Shown piece by piece: positions 26,306-34,638 of a stretch of 64,000 bases of DNA. The DNA comes from Thetidibacter halocola. GTDB taxonomy: Bacteria; Pseudomonadota; Alphaproteobacteria; Rhodobacterales; Rhodobacteraceae. A model generated the notes under the pieces. That model saw only the letters and a program-made list of their open reading frames with translations. It had not been told where the DNA came from and made no database searches. The DNA is taken from assembly GCF_018224955.1 (NCBI RefSeq), contig NZ_JAGTUU010000005.1, positions 124,001-188,000 of the forward strand, read 5' to 3'. The stretch's first letter is position 1, and the number at the start of each line of letters is the position of its first letter. The position numbers and the translations under genes are program-made.

Positions 26306-26332
26306 CCGGGCGCATGACGGCCATGCGCCCGG
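26306..26332 (-). terminator. Strong hairpin after the DUF3072 gene
   Basis: CCGGGCGCATG (26306-26316) pairs perfectly with CATGCGCCCGG (26322-26332), an 11-bp stem with a 5-base loop, starting 10 bases beyond the stop codon of the minus-strand gene. A short A/T-rich stretch follows on that strand further downstream. Confidence 0.6.
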
Positions 26333-26341
26333 CGGCAGGGA

Positions 26342-26530
26342 TCAGTCCGCGATCTCCTCGAGGGCGGCGATCCGGCGCGCTGCCTGACGCTCGGACAGGC
26401 TGCCGTCGAACGGTTCGCCAAGCCGCTCGGAAAGGGCGCGCAGGTGCTCTGCCTGAGCCTCGGTCATCCGGGCCTGCGGGTCGAAGGTCCGGCCCCGTGC
26501 GGGACCGTTGATGTCATACGCGGTTTTCAT
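26342..26530 (-). CDS. DUF3072-family small protein
   Basis: A 62-residue soluble protein. Its C-terminal part (M-T-E-A-Q-A-E-H-L-R-A-L-S-E-R, S-E-R-Q-A-A-R-R-I) matches the pattern of DUF3072, a helical domain of unknown function. The ATG at 26530 is preceded by AAAGGAGAA, a strong ribosome-binding site. It is divergent from the nucleoside salvage operon, with 107 bases between start codons. The role is unknown. Confidence 0.75.
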   Translation of the reverse strand: MKTAYDINGPARGRTFDPQARMTEAQAEHLRALSERLGEPFDGSLSERQAARRIAALEEIAD

Positions 26531-26637
26531 GTCAGTTCTCCTTTGGGATGAAAAACGCTGTGGACAGGTCCCGGGTTCCGCTTGCAATCGGGATGCCACC
26601 CTTCCAGATTGAAGGCCCGGAGAAAGAGGGAGCCGCC

Positions 26638-27030
26638 ATGTCACTCAGGGATGCCGCCCGCGCGGTCCGCGAGAACGCCTATGTTCCCTACTCGCATTAC
26701 AAGGTGGGGGCGGCGCTGCGCACGCCTTCGGGCAATGTCTATGTCGGCTGCAACGTCGAGAACGTGGCCTATCCCGAGGGCACCTGCGCCGAGGCCGGGG
26801 CCATCGCCGCGATGGTGGCCGCCGGCGAGACCGAGATCGCCGAGGCCTATGTCATCGCCGATGCCGAACACCCGGTGCCGCCCTGCGGCGGATGCCGGCA
26901 GAAACTGGCGGAATTCGCCCGCCGCGACGTGGTGGTGACGCTGGCCACTGTGGACGGGGCCGAACAGCCCGTGACCGTGGCCGAGTTGCTGCCCGGCGCC
27001 TTCTCGAAATCCCACATGGAGCGCGTGTGA
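26638..27030 (+). CDS. cdd: Cytidine deaminase
   Basis: It deaminates cytidine and deoxycytidine to uridine and deoxyuridine; a zinc enzyme of 130 residues, the homotetrameric type. Zinc ligands C50 (in C-A-E, with catalytic E52), C83 and C86 (in P-C-G-G-C-R-Q) are all present, as is the substrate motif V-G-C-N-V-E-N. The start at 26638 matches the family; an earlier in-frame start at 26548 is not protein-like. It is the first gene of a tightly packed operon; its stop overlaps the start of deoA by one base (TGATG). Confidence 0.95.
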   Translation: MSLRDAARAVRENAYVPYSHYKVGAALRTPSGNVYVGCNVENVAYPEGTCAEAGAIAAMVAAGETEIAEAYVIADAEHPVPPCGGCRQKLAEFARRDVVVTLATVDGAEQPVTVAELLPGAFSKSHMERV

Positions 27031-28322
27031 TGGACGCACGCAGCGTCATCGCCTGCCTGCGCAAGGGCGAGGAACCCTCGCCAGAGGCGCTGGCGTGGTT
27101 CGCGCGCGGCCTTGCCGACGGCACCGTCAGCGATGCGCAGGCGGGGGCGTTCGCCATGGGCGTCTGCCTGCGCGGATTGTCCGAGGAGGGGCGCGTGGCG
27201 CTGACGCTGGCGATGCGCGACTCGGGACATGTCATGGGCTGGGACCTGCCCGGGCCGGTGGTCGACAAGCATTCGACCGGCGGGGTGGGGGATTGCACCA
27301 GCCTCGTTCTGGCCCCGGCGCTGGCCGCCTGTGGCGTCTACGTGCCGATGATCTCGGGGCGCGGGCTTGGCCACACCGGCGGCACCCTCGACAAGCTCGA
27401 TGCCATTCCCGGCTATGCCACGGCGGCCGACGAACGCCTGTTCCGCAAGGTGGTGGCGGATGCCGGCTGCGCCATCGTCGGGGCCAGCGCCCAGGTCGCG
27501 CCCGCAGACAAGCGGCTTTATGCGGTGCGCGACGTCAGCGCCACGGTTGAAAGCCTCGACCTGATCTGCGCCTCGATCCTCTCCAAGAAACTGGCGGCGG
27601 GTCTTCAGGCGCTGGTGCTGGACGTCAAGGTGGGCTCGGGCGCCTTCATGAAGACACCCGAAGATGCCCGCGCCCTGAGCCGCGCGATGGTGGACACGGC
27701 AAACGCGGCCGGGTGCAGGACCTCGGTCCTGATGACGGCGATGGACCAGCCGCTGGCCTCCAACCTGGGCAACACGCTCGAGGTCGATTCCGCCATGCGC
27801 GTGCTGACCGGCCTCGACACCGGGCCGCTGCACGAGTTGTCCGTGGCGCTGGGCGCCGAGGTGCTGGCCAATGCCGGGATCAAGGATGGCGAAAAGGCGC
27901 TGCGCGAGGCGATCTCGTCTGGCGCGGCGGCAGAGCGGTTCGGCAAGATGGTCTTTGGCCTGGGCGGCCCGCGCGACTTCGTCGAGCACTGGCGCCGCTT
28001 CCTGCCCGAGGCACCGGTCATCCGCGAGGTGCCTGCGCCGCGCGCCGGCATCGTGGGCCGGATCGACGGCGAGGCGCTGGGCCTTGCCGTGGTGCGTCTG
28101 GGTGGCGGGCGGCAGGTGGAAACCGACCGCATCGACCCGATGGTGGGTCTGTCCGAGGTGGTGCGGCTGGGCGACCGGCTGGACAAGGGCGCGCCGCTGG
28201 TGCGCATCCACGCGGCCCGCGTCGCGCAGGCCGACGAGGCCGAGCGCGCCGTCCTGGCCGCCATCGCCATCGGCGAGACCGAGGCGCATCCCGCACCGCT
28301 GGTGCTGGAAAGGATCGGCTGA
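27030..28322 (+). CDS. deoA: Thymidine phosphorylase
   Basis: It cleaves thymidine (and deoxyuridine) with phosphate to the base and deoxyribose-1-phosphate. It has 430 residues. The family signature D-K-H-S-T-G-G-V-G-D is near residue 75, M-I-S-G-R-G-L-G-H-T-G-G-T-L-D-K-L near 107, and K-V-G-S-G-A-F-M-K near 205, ending in the C-terminal barrel-sandwich domain. It overlaps cdd and deoB by single bases (TGATG at both ends), so translation is probably coupled. Confidence 0.95.
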   Translation: MDARSVIACLRKGEEPSPEALAWFARGLADGTVSDAQAGAFAMGVCLRGLSEEGRVALTLAMRDSGHVMGWDLPGPVVDKHSTGGVGDCTSLVLAPALAACGVYVPMISGRGLGHTGGTLDKLDAIPGYATAADERLFRKVVADAGCAIVGASAQVAPADKRLYAVRDVSATVESLDLICASILSKKLAAGLQALVLDVKVGSGAFMKTPEDARALSRAMVDTANAAGCRTSVLMTAMDQPLASNLGNTLEVDSAMRVLTGLDTGPLHELSVALGAEVLANAGIKDGEKALREAISSGAAAERFGKMVFGLGGPRDFVEHWRRFLPEAPVIREVPAPRAGIVGRIDGEALGLAVVRLGGGRQVETDRIDPMVGLSEVVRLGDRLDKGAPLVRIHAARVAQADEAERAVLAAIAIGETEAHPAPLVLERIG

Positions 28323-29530
28323 TGCGCGCCTTCCTGGTGGTGATGGATTCGGTGGGCATCGGCGGTGCCCCGGATGCTGGGGCGTTCTTCAACGCCGGCC
28401 GCCCGGACACCGGCGCGAACACGCTGGGTCATATCGCGATGGCCTGCGCCGAGGGTCGGGCCGAGGACAGGCGCAGCGGGCCGCTGGCCGTGCCGAACCT
28501 GGACCGGCTAGGCCTGTTCCACGCGCTTCACCTCGCAAGCGGCCTTGCCCCGTCTGGCCATGAGCCGGCCGCCACAACCGGGCGCTGGGGCGCGGCGACG
28601 GAGATCTCGCCGGGCAAGGACACGCCCTCGGGACACTGGGAACTGGCGGGGCTGCCCGTGCCCTGGGACTGGACCTATTTCCCCGACACCGTGCCCGCCT
28701 TTCCTGACGATCTGGTGGCGAAAGTCTGCGAAATCGCGGGGGTGGACGGCATCCTTGGCAATTGCCACGGCTCCGGAACGGTCATGATCGAGCAGTTCGG
28801 CGAAGAGCACCTGAAGACGGGTCGCCCAATCTGCTACACCTCTGCTGACAGCGTATTCCAGATCGCCGCCCACGAAGAGGCGTTCGGCCTCGATCGGTTG
28901 CTGACCCTGTGCCAGACGCTGGCGCCGCACCTGCACACGATGCGCGTGGGCCGGGTGATCGCGCGGCCCTTCGTGGGCCAGCCGGGCGGGTTCACCCGCA
29001 CGACCAACCGGCACGACTACGCGATCAGGCCGCCCGCGCCGGTGCTGACCAACTGGGTGCAGGATGCCGGACGGCGCGTCTATGCGGTGGGCAAGATCGG
29101 CGACATCTTTTCGATGACCGGCATCGACGAGGTGCGCAAGGGCGACGATGCAACGCTGATGAGGCACCTTGCCGACCTGGTCGACACGGCTGAGGACGGC
29201 AGCCTGATCTTCGCCAATTTCGTCGAGTTCGACAGTCTTTACGGCCATCGCCGCAACATCGCGGGCTATGCGCGGCACCTCGAATGGTTCGATGCCGAAC
29301 TGGGTCGCCTGCTGGCGCGCCTGCGCGCGGGCGACATGCTGCTGTTGACCGCCGATCATGGCAACGATCCAAGCTGGAGCGGCACCGACCACACGCGAGA
29401 ACGCGTGCCGGTGCTGGTGGCGGGCCTCGGTGCCGGCTGCCTGGGGCTGGTGGCATTCACTGACGTGGCGGCGAGCATCGCCGCGCATCTGGGGGTGCCG
29501 GCGCAGGGGCCGGGACACTCCTTTCTGTAA
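28322..29530 (+). CDS. deoB: Phosphopentomutase
   Basis: It interconverts (deoxy)ribose-1-phosphate and -5-phosphate, channelling nucleoside sugars into central metabolism. A 402-residue alkaline-phosphatase-superfamily enzyme. The metal-binding D9 lies in M-D-S-V-G-I-G-G-A-P-D-A, the catalytic-Thr region is G-A-N-T-L-G-H, and T-A-D-H-G-N-D-P is the late metal motif. The ATG overlaps the deoA stop. Next gene add begins 9 bases downstream. Confidence 0.95.
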   Translation: MRAFLVVMDSVGIGGAPDAGAFFNAGRPDTGANTLGHIAMACAEGRAEDRRSGPLAVPNLDRLGLFHALHLASGLAPSGHEPAATTGRWGAATEISPGKDTPSGHWELAGLPVPWDWTYFPDTVPAFPDDLVAKVCEIAGVDGILGNCHGSGTVMIEQFGEEHLKTGRPICYTSADSVFQIAAHEEAFGLDRLLTLCQTLAPHLHTMRVGRVIARPFVGQPGGFTRTTNRHDYAIRPPAPVLTNWVQDAGRRVYAVGKIGDIFSMTGIDEVRKGDDATLMRHLADLVDTAEDGSLIFANFVEFDSLYGHRRNIAGYARHLEWFDAELGRLLARLRAGDMLLLTADHGNDPSWSGTDHTRERVPVLVAGLGAGCLGLVAFTDVAASIAAHLGVPAQGPGHSFL

Positions 29531-29539
29531 GGGAAGCCG

Positions 29540-30580
29540 ATGGACGAGGAACGACGCGAGCGGATCGCCGCGCTGGACGAAGAGCGGCTGGAGCAGATCG
29601 CAGCGCTGCCCAAGACCGAACTGCACCTGCATTTCGAGGGCGCCGCGCCGCCCGGCTTCATCCGCGGCCTGGCCAAGGAAAAGCATGTCGACCTGTCGGG
29701 CATCTTCAATCGCGACGGCTCCTACGCCTATCGGGATTTTGTGCATTTCCTGTCGGTCTATGAGGCCGCGACATCGGTCCTGAAAACGCCCGACGACTAT
29801 GCGCGGCTGACCACCGCTGTCCTCGAGGAATGCGCGAAGAACGGTGTGATCTATGCCGAAACCTTCCTGTCGCCGGATTTCTGTGGCGGCGGTGACGTTC
29901 CCGCGTGGCGCGAATACCTGCATGCCATCCGCGAGGCTGCGGACGCGGCAGAGCGCGACATGGGGATTACCCTGCGCGGCGTCGTCACCTGCATCCGCCA
30001 TTTTGGCCCGGACAAGGCGAAACGCGCCGCGCTGTGTGCCGCCGAGACGGCGGGCGACTGGCTTTGCGGTTTCGGCATGGCGGGGGACGAGAACAGGGGC
30101 GAGCAAAAGGATTTCGCATACAGTTTCGACATGGCGCGCGAGGCCGGGCTGGGCCTGACCAGCCATGCTTGCGAATGGCGCGGCGCCTCCGAGGCGCGCA
30201 ACGCGATCCGCGACCTGGGCGTGTCCCGCATTGGCCATGGCGTGCGCGCCATCGCCGATCCCGCCACGGTCGAGATGATCGCCGAGGAGGGCATCACGCT
30301 GGAGGTCTGCCCCGGATCGAACGTCTTTCTTGGCGTCTTCCCGTCTCTGAAGGATCACCCGATCGAGCGGCTGCGCAAGGCGGGTGTCAAGGTCACGGTC
30401 AGCACAGACGACCCGCCCTTCTTCCACACGACGATGCGCAAGGAATACACCGACTTGGCCAAGACCTTCGGCTGGGACGAGGCGGATTTCCTTGAAATCA
30501 ACCGCAATGCGATGCATGCGGCCTTCTGCGACGACGCCACGCGCGACGCCATCCTCAAACGCCTGGAGCCCGAGACATGA
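29540..30580 (+). CDS. add: Adenosine deaminase
   Basis: It deaminates adenosine/deoxyadenosine to inosine/deoxyinosine. A 346-residue zinc TIM-barrel enzyme. Motifs: zinc ligands in E-L-H-L-H-F-E-G, the H of S-H-A-C-E-W, the catalytic segment R-I-G-H-G-V-R-A, and S-T-D-D-P-P-F-F. Related enzymes can act on adenine or aminodeoxyfutalosine; the salvage context favours adenosine. The stop overlaps upp by four bases (ATGA). Confidence 0.92.
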   Translation: MDEERRERIAALDEERLEQIAALPKTELHLHFEGAAPPGFIRGLAKEKHVDLSGIFNRDGSYAYRDFVHFLSVYEAATSVLKTPDDYARLTTAVLEECAKNGVIYAETFLSPDFCGGGDVPAWREYLHAIREAADAAERDMGITLRGVVTCIRHFGPDKAKRAALCAAETAGDWLCGFGMAGDENRGEQKDFAYSFDMAREAGLGLTSHACEWRGASEARNAIRDLGVSRIGHGVRAIADPATVEMIAEEGITLEVCPGSNVFLGVFPSLKDHPIERLRKAGVKVTVSTDDPPFFHTTMRKEYTDLAKTFGWDEADFLEINRNAMHAAFCDDATRDAILKRLEPET

Positions 30581-31209
30581 CCGACACGCTCACCGTGGTG
30601 AACCACCCGCTCGTGCAGCACAAGTTGACCCACATGCGCCGCAAGGAAACGCCCACCGGCGATTTCCGCCGCCTGCTGCGCGAGATCAGCCTGCTCCTGG
30701 CGTACGAGGTCACGCGCGACCTGCCCGTGACGACCGAGCGGATCGAGACACCGATGGGCCCGATGGACGCCCCCGTCCTGGAGGGCAAGAAACTGGTGCT
30801 GGTGTCCATCCTGCGGGCGGGCAACGGGTTGCTGGATGGGATACTCGAACTGGTTCCTTCCGCGCGGGTGGGCTTCATCGGGCTGTACCGGGACGAAAAG
30901 ACGCTGCAACCGGTGCAGTATTACTGCAAGCTGCCCTCCGATCTCGAGGATCGCGTGGTGATCGTCGTCGACCCGATGCTGGCGACGGGCAACAGCTCGG
31001 CCGCGGCGGTGGACCTGGTGAAAAAGGCGGGCGCCAAGGACATCCGATTTCTCTGCCTGCTGGCCGCGCCCGAGGGCGTCGCCCACATGGCTGAGGCGCA
31101 TCCCGACGTGCCTGTGGTCACGGCCTCGCTGGATGACCACCTGAACGAGCATGGATACATCGTCCCGGGTCTAGGGGATGCGGGCGACCGGATGTTCGGC
31201 ACAAAATAA
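30577..31209 (+). CDS. upp: Uracil phosphoribosyltransferase
   Basis: It converts uracil and PRPP to UMP. It has 210 residues, the normal length. The PRPP loop [14 protein letters not shown] lies near residues 130-143 and the C-terminal uracil-binding [13 protein letters not shown] is complete. It is the last gene of the cdd-deoA-deoB-add-upp operon, so bases released upstream are re-used by this enzyme. Confidence 0.96.
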   Translation: MTDTLTVVNHPLVQHKLTHMRRKETPTGDFRRLLREISLLLAYEVTRDLPVTTERIETPMGPMDAPVLEGKKLVLVSILRAGNGLLDGILELVPSARVGFIGLYRDEKTLQPVQYYCKLPSDLEDRVVIVVDPMLATGNSSAAAVDLVKKAGAKDIRFLCLLAAPEGVAHMAEAHPDVPVVTASLDDHLNEHGYIVPGLGDAGDRMFGTK

Positions 31210-31286
31210 GCGAAATCCCGGGGATCGCCTCGCTTTACACGCGAAAGTTCCTCGGGCATGCTGACCCTGCATCTGTGGGGGCAGAC

Positions 31287-32471
31287 ATGGCTTTGAAAAC
31301 ACGCGCGTTTGCCGCGCTTTACGTGACAGCGTTGATATCCGCAACCCAGCCAGCTTCGGCGCAGGGTTTTTCCGAGGTCCCGGCGAATTTCCCGCCCGCC
31401 TCGTACACCGGGTTGCAATTCGTCGACAACAACGGCTGCATCTTTGTCCGAGCCGGGTTTGATGGTAACGTGACCTGGGTGCCGCGGGTCAACCGTAGCC
31501 GCCAGCCGATCTGCGGGCAGACGCCGACCTTCGGGGCGGCCGCCGCGGCCGCTCCGGCGCCAGCGCCCACCCGGCCGGCGCAGGCCACTGCGCCCCAGCA
31601 GATCACGATCGCGCCAGAGGCCACCACAGCGCCGCGCCCCACCGCGACTGCGCAGGCCGCGCCCGCCCGGATCGAAGCCGCACCGCGCGTCATGCGCGCG
31701 CCTGCCTCGAAACCCGCAGCGGCCCCGCCGCCTCGGATCGTCGCCGAGGTTCCGGCGATCGCCCCCGTGGCGTCGCCTGGCCCGGCCTTTGCGCTGCATC
31801 CCTGCGCCAATGGCGGCACGGCGACCACGCGCACCTGGCGCAACCGCACGCTCGAGGTGCGCTGCCACCCGCAGGACACGCCCCATGCCACCATCGTCAA
31901 ACGTGTTGTGATCGTCGGGAAGGAGGGGCTTGCGCCCGAGACCCGGATCATGCCGCGCCACGTCTATGAACAGCTGAATGTCGTCGAACCCTCGGTGCCC
32001 GAGGGCTATCGCCCGGCCTGGGACGACGACCGGCTGAACCCGCATCGCGCCCTGCAGACGGTCGAGGGCTATTACGCGACCCAGCACGTCTGGACCAACA
32101 CGGTCCCGCGCGAAAGCGTCGTGACAGCCAGGCGCCACACCATCAAGGACCCGGTGACCGTTGGCCGCGTCACGGCGCATTCCGGCGGCACGACGGTCTC
32201 GACCCAGGGCGCCGCCCCGCGAGAGGCGGTCGTCTCGACCCGGTCGACCCCGAAGGCCGCAACGCGCTACGTGCTGGTCGGCGCCTTCACCACCGAGGCC
32301 AAGGCCCGGGCCGCCGCGCAACGGCTCCGCTCTGCGGGCTTGCCGGTGCGCTTTGCCAAGGGACGCGGCATGACGATGGTCCTGGTCGGGCCCTATGGCG
32401 ATGCGGCGGCGGCGGAAGGCGGTCTGCGGGCGACGCATGCAACGGGTTACGTGCAGGCCACCCTGCGCTGA
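31287..32471 (+). CDS. Exported SPOR-domain protein
   Basis: A 394-residue protein with a signal peptide (cleavage near A-S-A-Q at about 25) and a long Ala/Pro/Thr-rich segment (about 75-165). A middle segment contains paired Cys (L-H-P-C-A-N-G, V-R-C-H-P), and a C-terminal SPOR domain (about 325-394: Y-V-L-V-G-A-F-T-T-E-A-K-A-R-A-A-A-Q-R-L) follows. SPOR domains bind denuded peptidoglycan at the division septum, so a periplasmic cell-division or envelope role is likely. The ATG at 31287 is preferred over the GTG at 31275. It stands alone between the upp operon and the convergent M48-like gene. Confidence 0.85.
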   Translation: MALKTRAFAALYVTALISATQPASAQGFSEVPANFPPASYTGLQFVDNNGCIFVRAGFDGNVTWVPRVNRSRQPICGQTPTFGAAAAAAPAPAPTRPAQATAPQQITIAPEATTAPRPTATAQAAPARIEAAPRVMRAPASKPAAAPPPRIVAEVPAIAPVASPGPAFALHPCANGGTATTRTWRNRTLEVRCHPQDTPHATIVKRVVIVGKEGLAPETRIMPRHVYEQLNVVEPSVPEGYRPAWDDDRLNPHRALQTVEGYYATQHVWTNTVPRESVVTARRHTIKDPVTVGRVTAHSGGTTVSTQGAAPREAVVSTRSTPKAATRYVLVGAFTTEAKARAAAQRLRSAGLPVRFAKGRGMTMVLVGPYGDAAAAEGGLRATHATGYVQATLR

Positions 32472-32523
32472 CCGCACATCCATCGGCGACGGGGGCCGTC
32501 CCGGCGGGGCGGCCCGTTTCGAG

Positions 32524-33549
32524 TCAGGCGCCGCAGATGCCCTGCAACCGGACCCAGTCGGAATCCGTCAGCACCGGGCGGCTGCCCTCGGCGGCGCGCG
32601 GGTCTGCCTCGATCAGGGGCAGGGTGCTTTCGCCGGTGATGTCGCGCGCATAGGCATAGGGCGTGCTGCGCAACTCGGCCGCGGCGAAGGCGCGCAACAG
32701 GGTGTCGTGCGGCAGCTCAGTCTGCGGCAGGGTCAGCAGGCGCTCGGCATAGGCCTCGAGAGTGGCATCGGGCAGCGAACCCGTGGTCAGCAGCACGAGG
32801 CTGGCGCGCAGCCCGGCGAAATCCAGCAGTTCCGCCAGTGGATCGCGCTCTGCCGCGCGCAGCGCCTCGGCGACGATATAGCCCGCCACCACGTCGGGAT
32901 CCTCGTGATCCTCGATGATCGCGCGGTCGAGCAGGATGAAGCGACCGGGCAGGTGCGCGCTCTGCCCGTCCCAGTCGCGCAGAACGACCAGCCGCCCCGC
33001 CGCATCCGGCCCCAGCAGGCGCCGCGCCAGTCGGTCCAGTGGCGCGCGGGCCTGCGGGTTGATGCAGGGCGCCCCGGTGACGCGTTGCAGGTGGCCGATC
33101 AGGGTCTGGCCGATCTCGGTCCGCTTGACCGCCGGCACCACCTTGACCGTGTAGCGCTCCAGCGCCTCCGGCAGCCAGAACACCGCCGCCCCGGCGAAGG
33201 CCGCCACGGCCAGCGCCGTCAGCGTCATGCGCAGCTTGCCGGGCCGGGGGCGGCGCCGGTCGATGGCGCGCAGCAGCCGGTCGATGCCCTCGATCATCTC
33301 GCGCTCGTTCTCGGCCAGCTCCAGGGTCTGGCCGGGGTCGGTGTCGGGATGGAAAATCGCGGGCACTTTCGGCCCAGTGGCGCGGCGCACCGCGCCCAGC
33401 GACCAGTGTGCCAGGATTTCGCCCTTGATGTCGCTGATCGTCAGCGTCGCATCGCCGAGCGAGACCACGACATCGCGGCGCTGCGCGTCGGGCGCGGCCC
33501 GCCACAGCCCCGATGCCTCGAGCCGGTCGAATTGGGTGAGTGCTGTCAT
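32524..33549 (-). CDS. Membrane-anchored protein resembling an M48 peptidase without the HExxH site
   Basis: A 341-residue protein. Residues about 1-100 are a soluble domain with a small beta-rich start (D-V-V-V-S-L-G-D-A-T-L-T-I-S). One transmembrane helix (about 107-127, rich in Ala/Phe/Leu) follows, then a domain reminiscent of M48 peptidases (G-R-F-I-L-L-D-R-A-I-I-E-D-H ... V-V-A-G-Y-I-V-A-E-A-L-R-A-A-E-R-D-P-L). At the place where HExxH is expected it reads V-A-E-A-L-R-A, so the zinc site is absent. I infer a catalytically dead relative; alternatively it is an unrelated Rhodobacterales-specific protein. It lies upstream-to-downstream next to tRNA-Cys on the same strand. Confidence 0.7.
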   Translation of the reverse strand: MTALTQFDRLEASGLWRAAPDAQRRDVVVSLGDATLTISDIKGEILAHWSLGAVRRATGPKVPAIFHPDTDPGQTLELAENEREMIEGIDRLLRAIDRRRPRPGKLRMTLTALAVAAFAGAAVFWLPEALERYTVKVVPAVKRTEIGQTLIGHLQRVTGAPCINPQARAPLDRLARRLLGPDAAGRLVVLRDWDGQSAHLPGRFILLDRAIIEDHEDPDVVAGYIVAEALRAAERDPLAELLDFAGLRASLVLLTTGSLPDATLEAYAERLLTLPQTELPHDTLLRAFAAAELRSTPYAYARDITGESTLPLIEADPRAAEGSRPVLTDSDWVRLQGICGA

Positions 33550-33681
33550 CCGGGCTGCTCTGCCTCTGTCCGGGGGCACGGTATCATGCACGTTCCGGGC
33601 CGACAATCGCGCAGGCCTGTCCCCCTGTGCGGCGTCGCGCGCCAGCAGGCTGCACCAAGGTTTGCGCGTCAGGAAGGGAGA

Positions 33682-33755
33682 TGGAGGCGGGTACCGGAAT
33701 CGAACCGGTCTACACGGATTTGCAATCCGCTGCGTAACCTCTCCGCCAACCCGCC
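33682..33755 (-). tRNA. tRNA-Cys (GCA)
   Basis: A 74-nt cloverleaf on the minus strand. Acceptor GGCGGGT pairs with ACCCGCC, with an encoded T-CCA end. The T-arm reads CCGGTTCGATTCCGG, and the anticodon loop TTGCAAA carries GCA. The short D-arm and the 74-nt length are usual for tRNA-Cys. Confidence 0.96.
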
Positions 33756-33876
33756 AGAGTGACGGCGTGATAAGGGCAACCGGTTGCGGCGTCAAGCGTC
33801 GATCCGGCAAGCCCGGGTGCCCGTGCCGCCCGGCGCGGCAGACCGACGCCCTGCGGGGAATTCCCGGTGCGGGACA

Positions 33877-33905
33877 TTGCTCCCTCGAGAGGAATATGGC
33901 ACACT
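33877..33905 (+). promoter_or_regulatory. Candidate promoter for the methyltransferase gene
   Basis: TTGCTC (33877-33882), 17-base spacer, CACACT (33900-33905), 35 bases before the ATG. This is a fair match to the loose sigma-70-type promoters of alphaproteobacteria. Confidence 0.35.
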
Positions 33906-33939
33906 CTGCCGAACAATTCTGAACGGACGAGTTTAGTAT

Positions 33940-34593
33940 ATGACTGACTTCGCCACGCGCCGCCGGATGATGGTGGATACGCAGGTCCGCCCCTCTGACG
34001 TCACCGAGTTCCCGATCATCGATGCGATGCTGACGGTGCCACGCGAGGCCTTCGTGCCCCGCGACCGGATCGAGGCGGCCTATGTCTCGGACAATGTGCC
34101 TTTGGGTGGTGGGCGCGTGCTGCTCGAGCCACGCAGCTTTGCCAAGATGCTGGACGCGCTGGACCTGTCCAACAACGACCTCGTCCTGCATGTCGGCGCG
34201 GGCCTGGGCTATGGCCCGGCCGTCATAGCCCGCATCGCCGAGGCCGTCGTCGCGCTGGAGGACGATGCCGAGAGGGTGGAAGAGGCGCAGGCCATCCTGA
34301 CCGAACAGGGGTCGGACAACGTGATCCTGCACGAGGGCGCGCTTGCCGACGGGGTGGCCGAGCACGGCCCCTATGACGCGATCCTTGTCGAGGGCGGGGT
34401 CGAACAGGTTCCCGCCGGGTTGGTCGCGCAGCTCAAGGATGGCGGCCGCATCGCCTGCATCTTTATGGACAATGCGCTTGGCACGGTTAGGATCGGGCAC
34501 AAGCTGGACGGTCGGATGAGCTGGCGTTTCGCGTTCAACGCGGGGGCGCCGGTCCTTCCCGGCTTCGAGAAGGCAAGGGAATTCGCGCTCTAG
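33940..34593 (+). CDS. Protein-L-isoaspartate methyltransferase-like protein with altered substrate motif
   Basis: A 217-residue Rossmann methyltransferase related to PIMT, which repairs isoaspartyl residues. The SAM loop [12 protein letters not shown] is near 84-95, and [12 protein letters not shown] matches motif II/III. The PIMT hallmark G-x-G-Q-T-I-S-Q-P is replaced by G-G-G-R-V-L-L-E-P, so isoaspartyl activity is doubtful. It lies 45 bases upstream of tolC in the same direction, and the two are probably co-transcribed. It may have a role tied to envelope quality control, but that is inference. Confidence 0.82.
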   Translation: MTDFATRRRMMVDTQVRPSDVTEFPIIDAMLTVPREAFVPRDRIEAAYVSDNVPLGGGRVLLEPRSFAKMLDALDLSNNDLVLHVGAGLGYGPAVIARIAEAVVALEDDAERVEEAQAILTEQGSDNVILHEGALADGVAEHGPYDAILVEGGVEQVPAGLVAQLKDGGRIACIFMDNALGTVRIGHKLDGRMSWRFAFNAGAPVLPGFEKAREFAL

Positions 34594-34638
34594 AACGGCG
34601 CGAGGAAAAACAGGGTCACGAGCAGAGAGGACCGGGCA

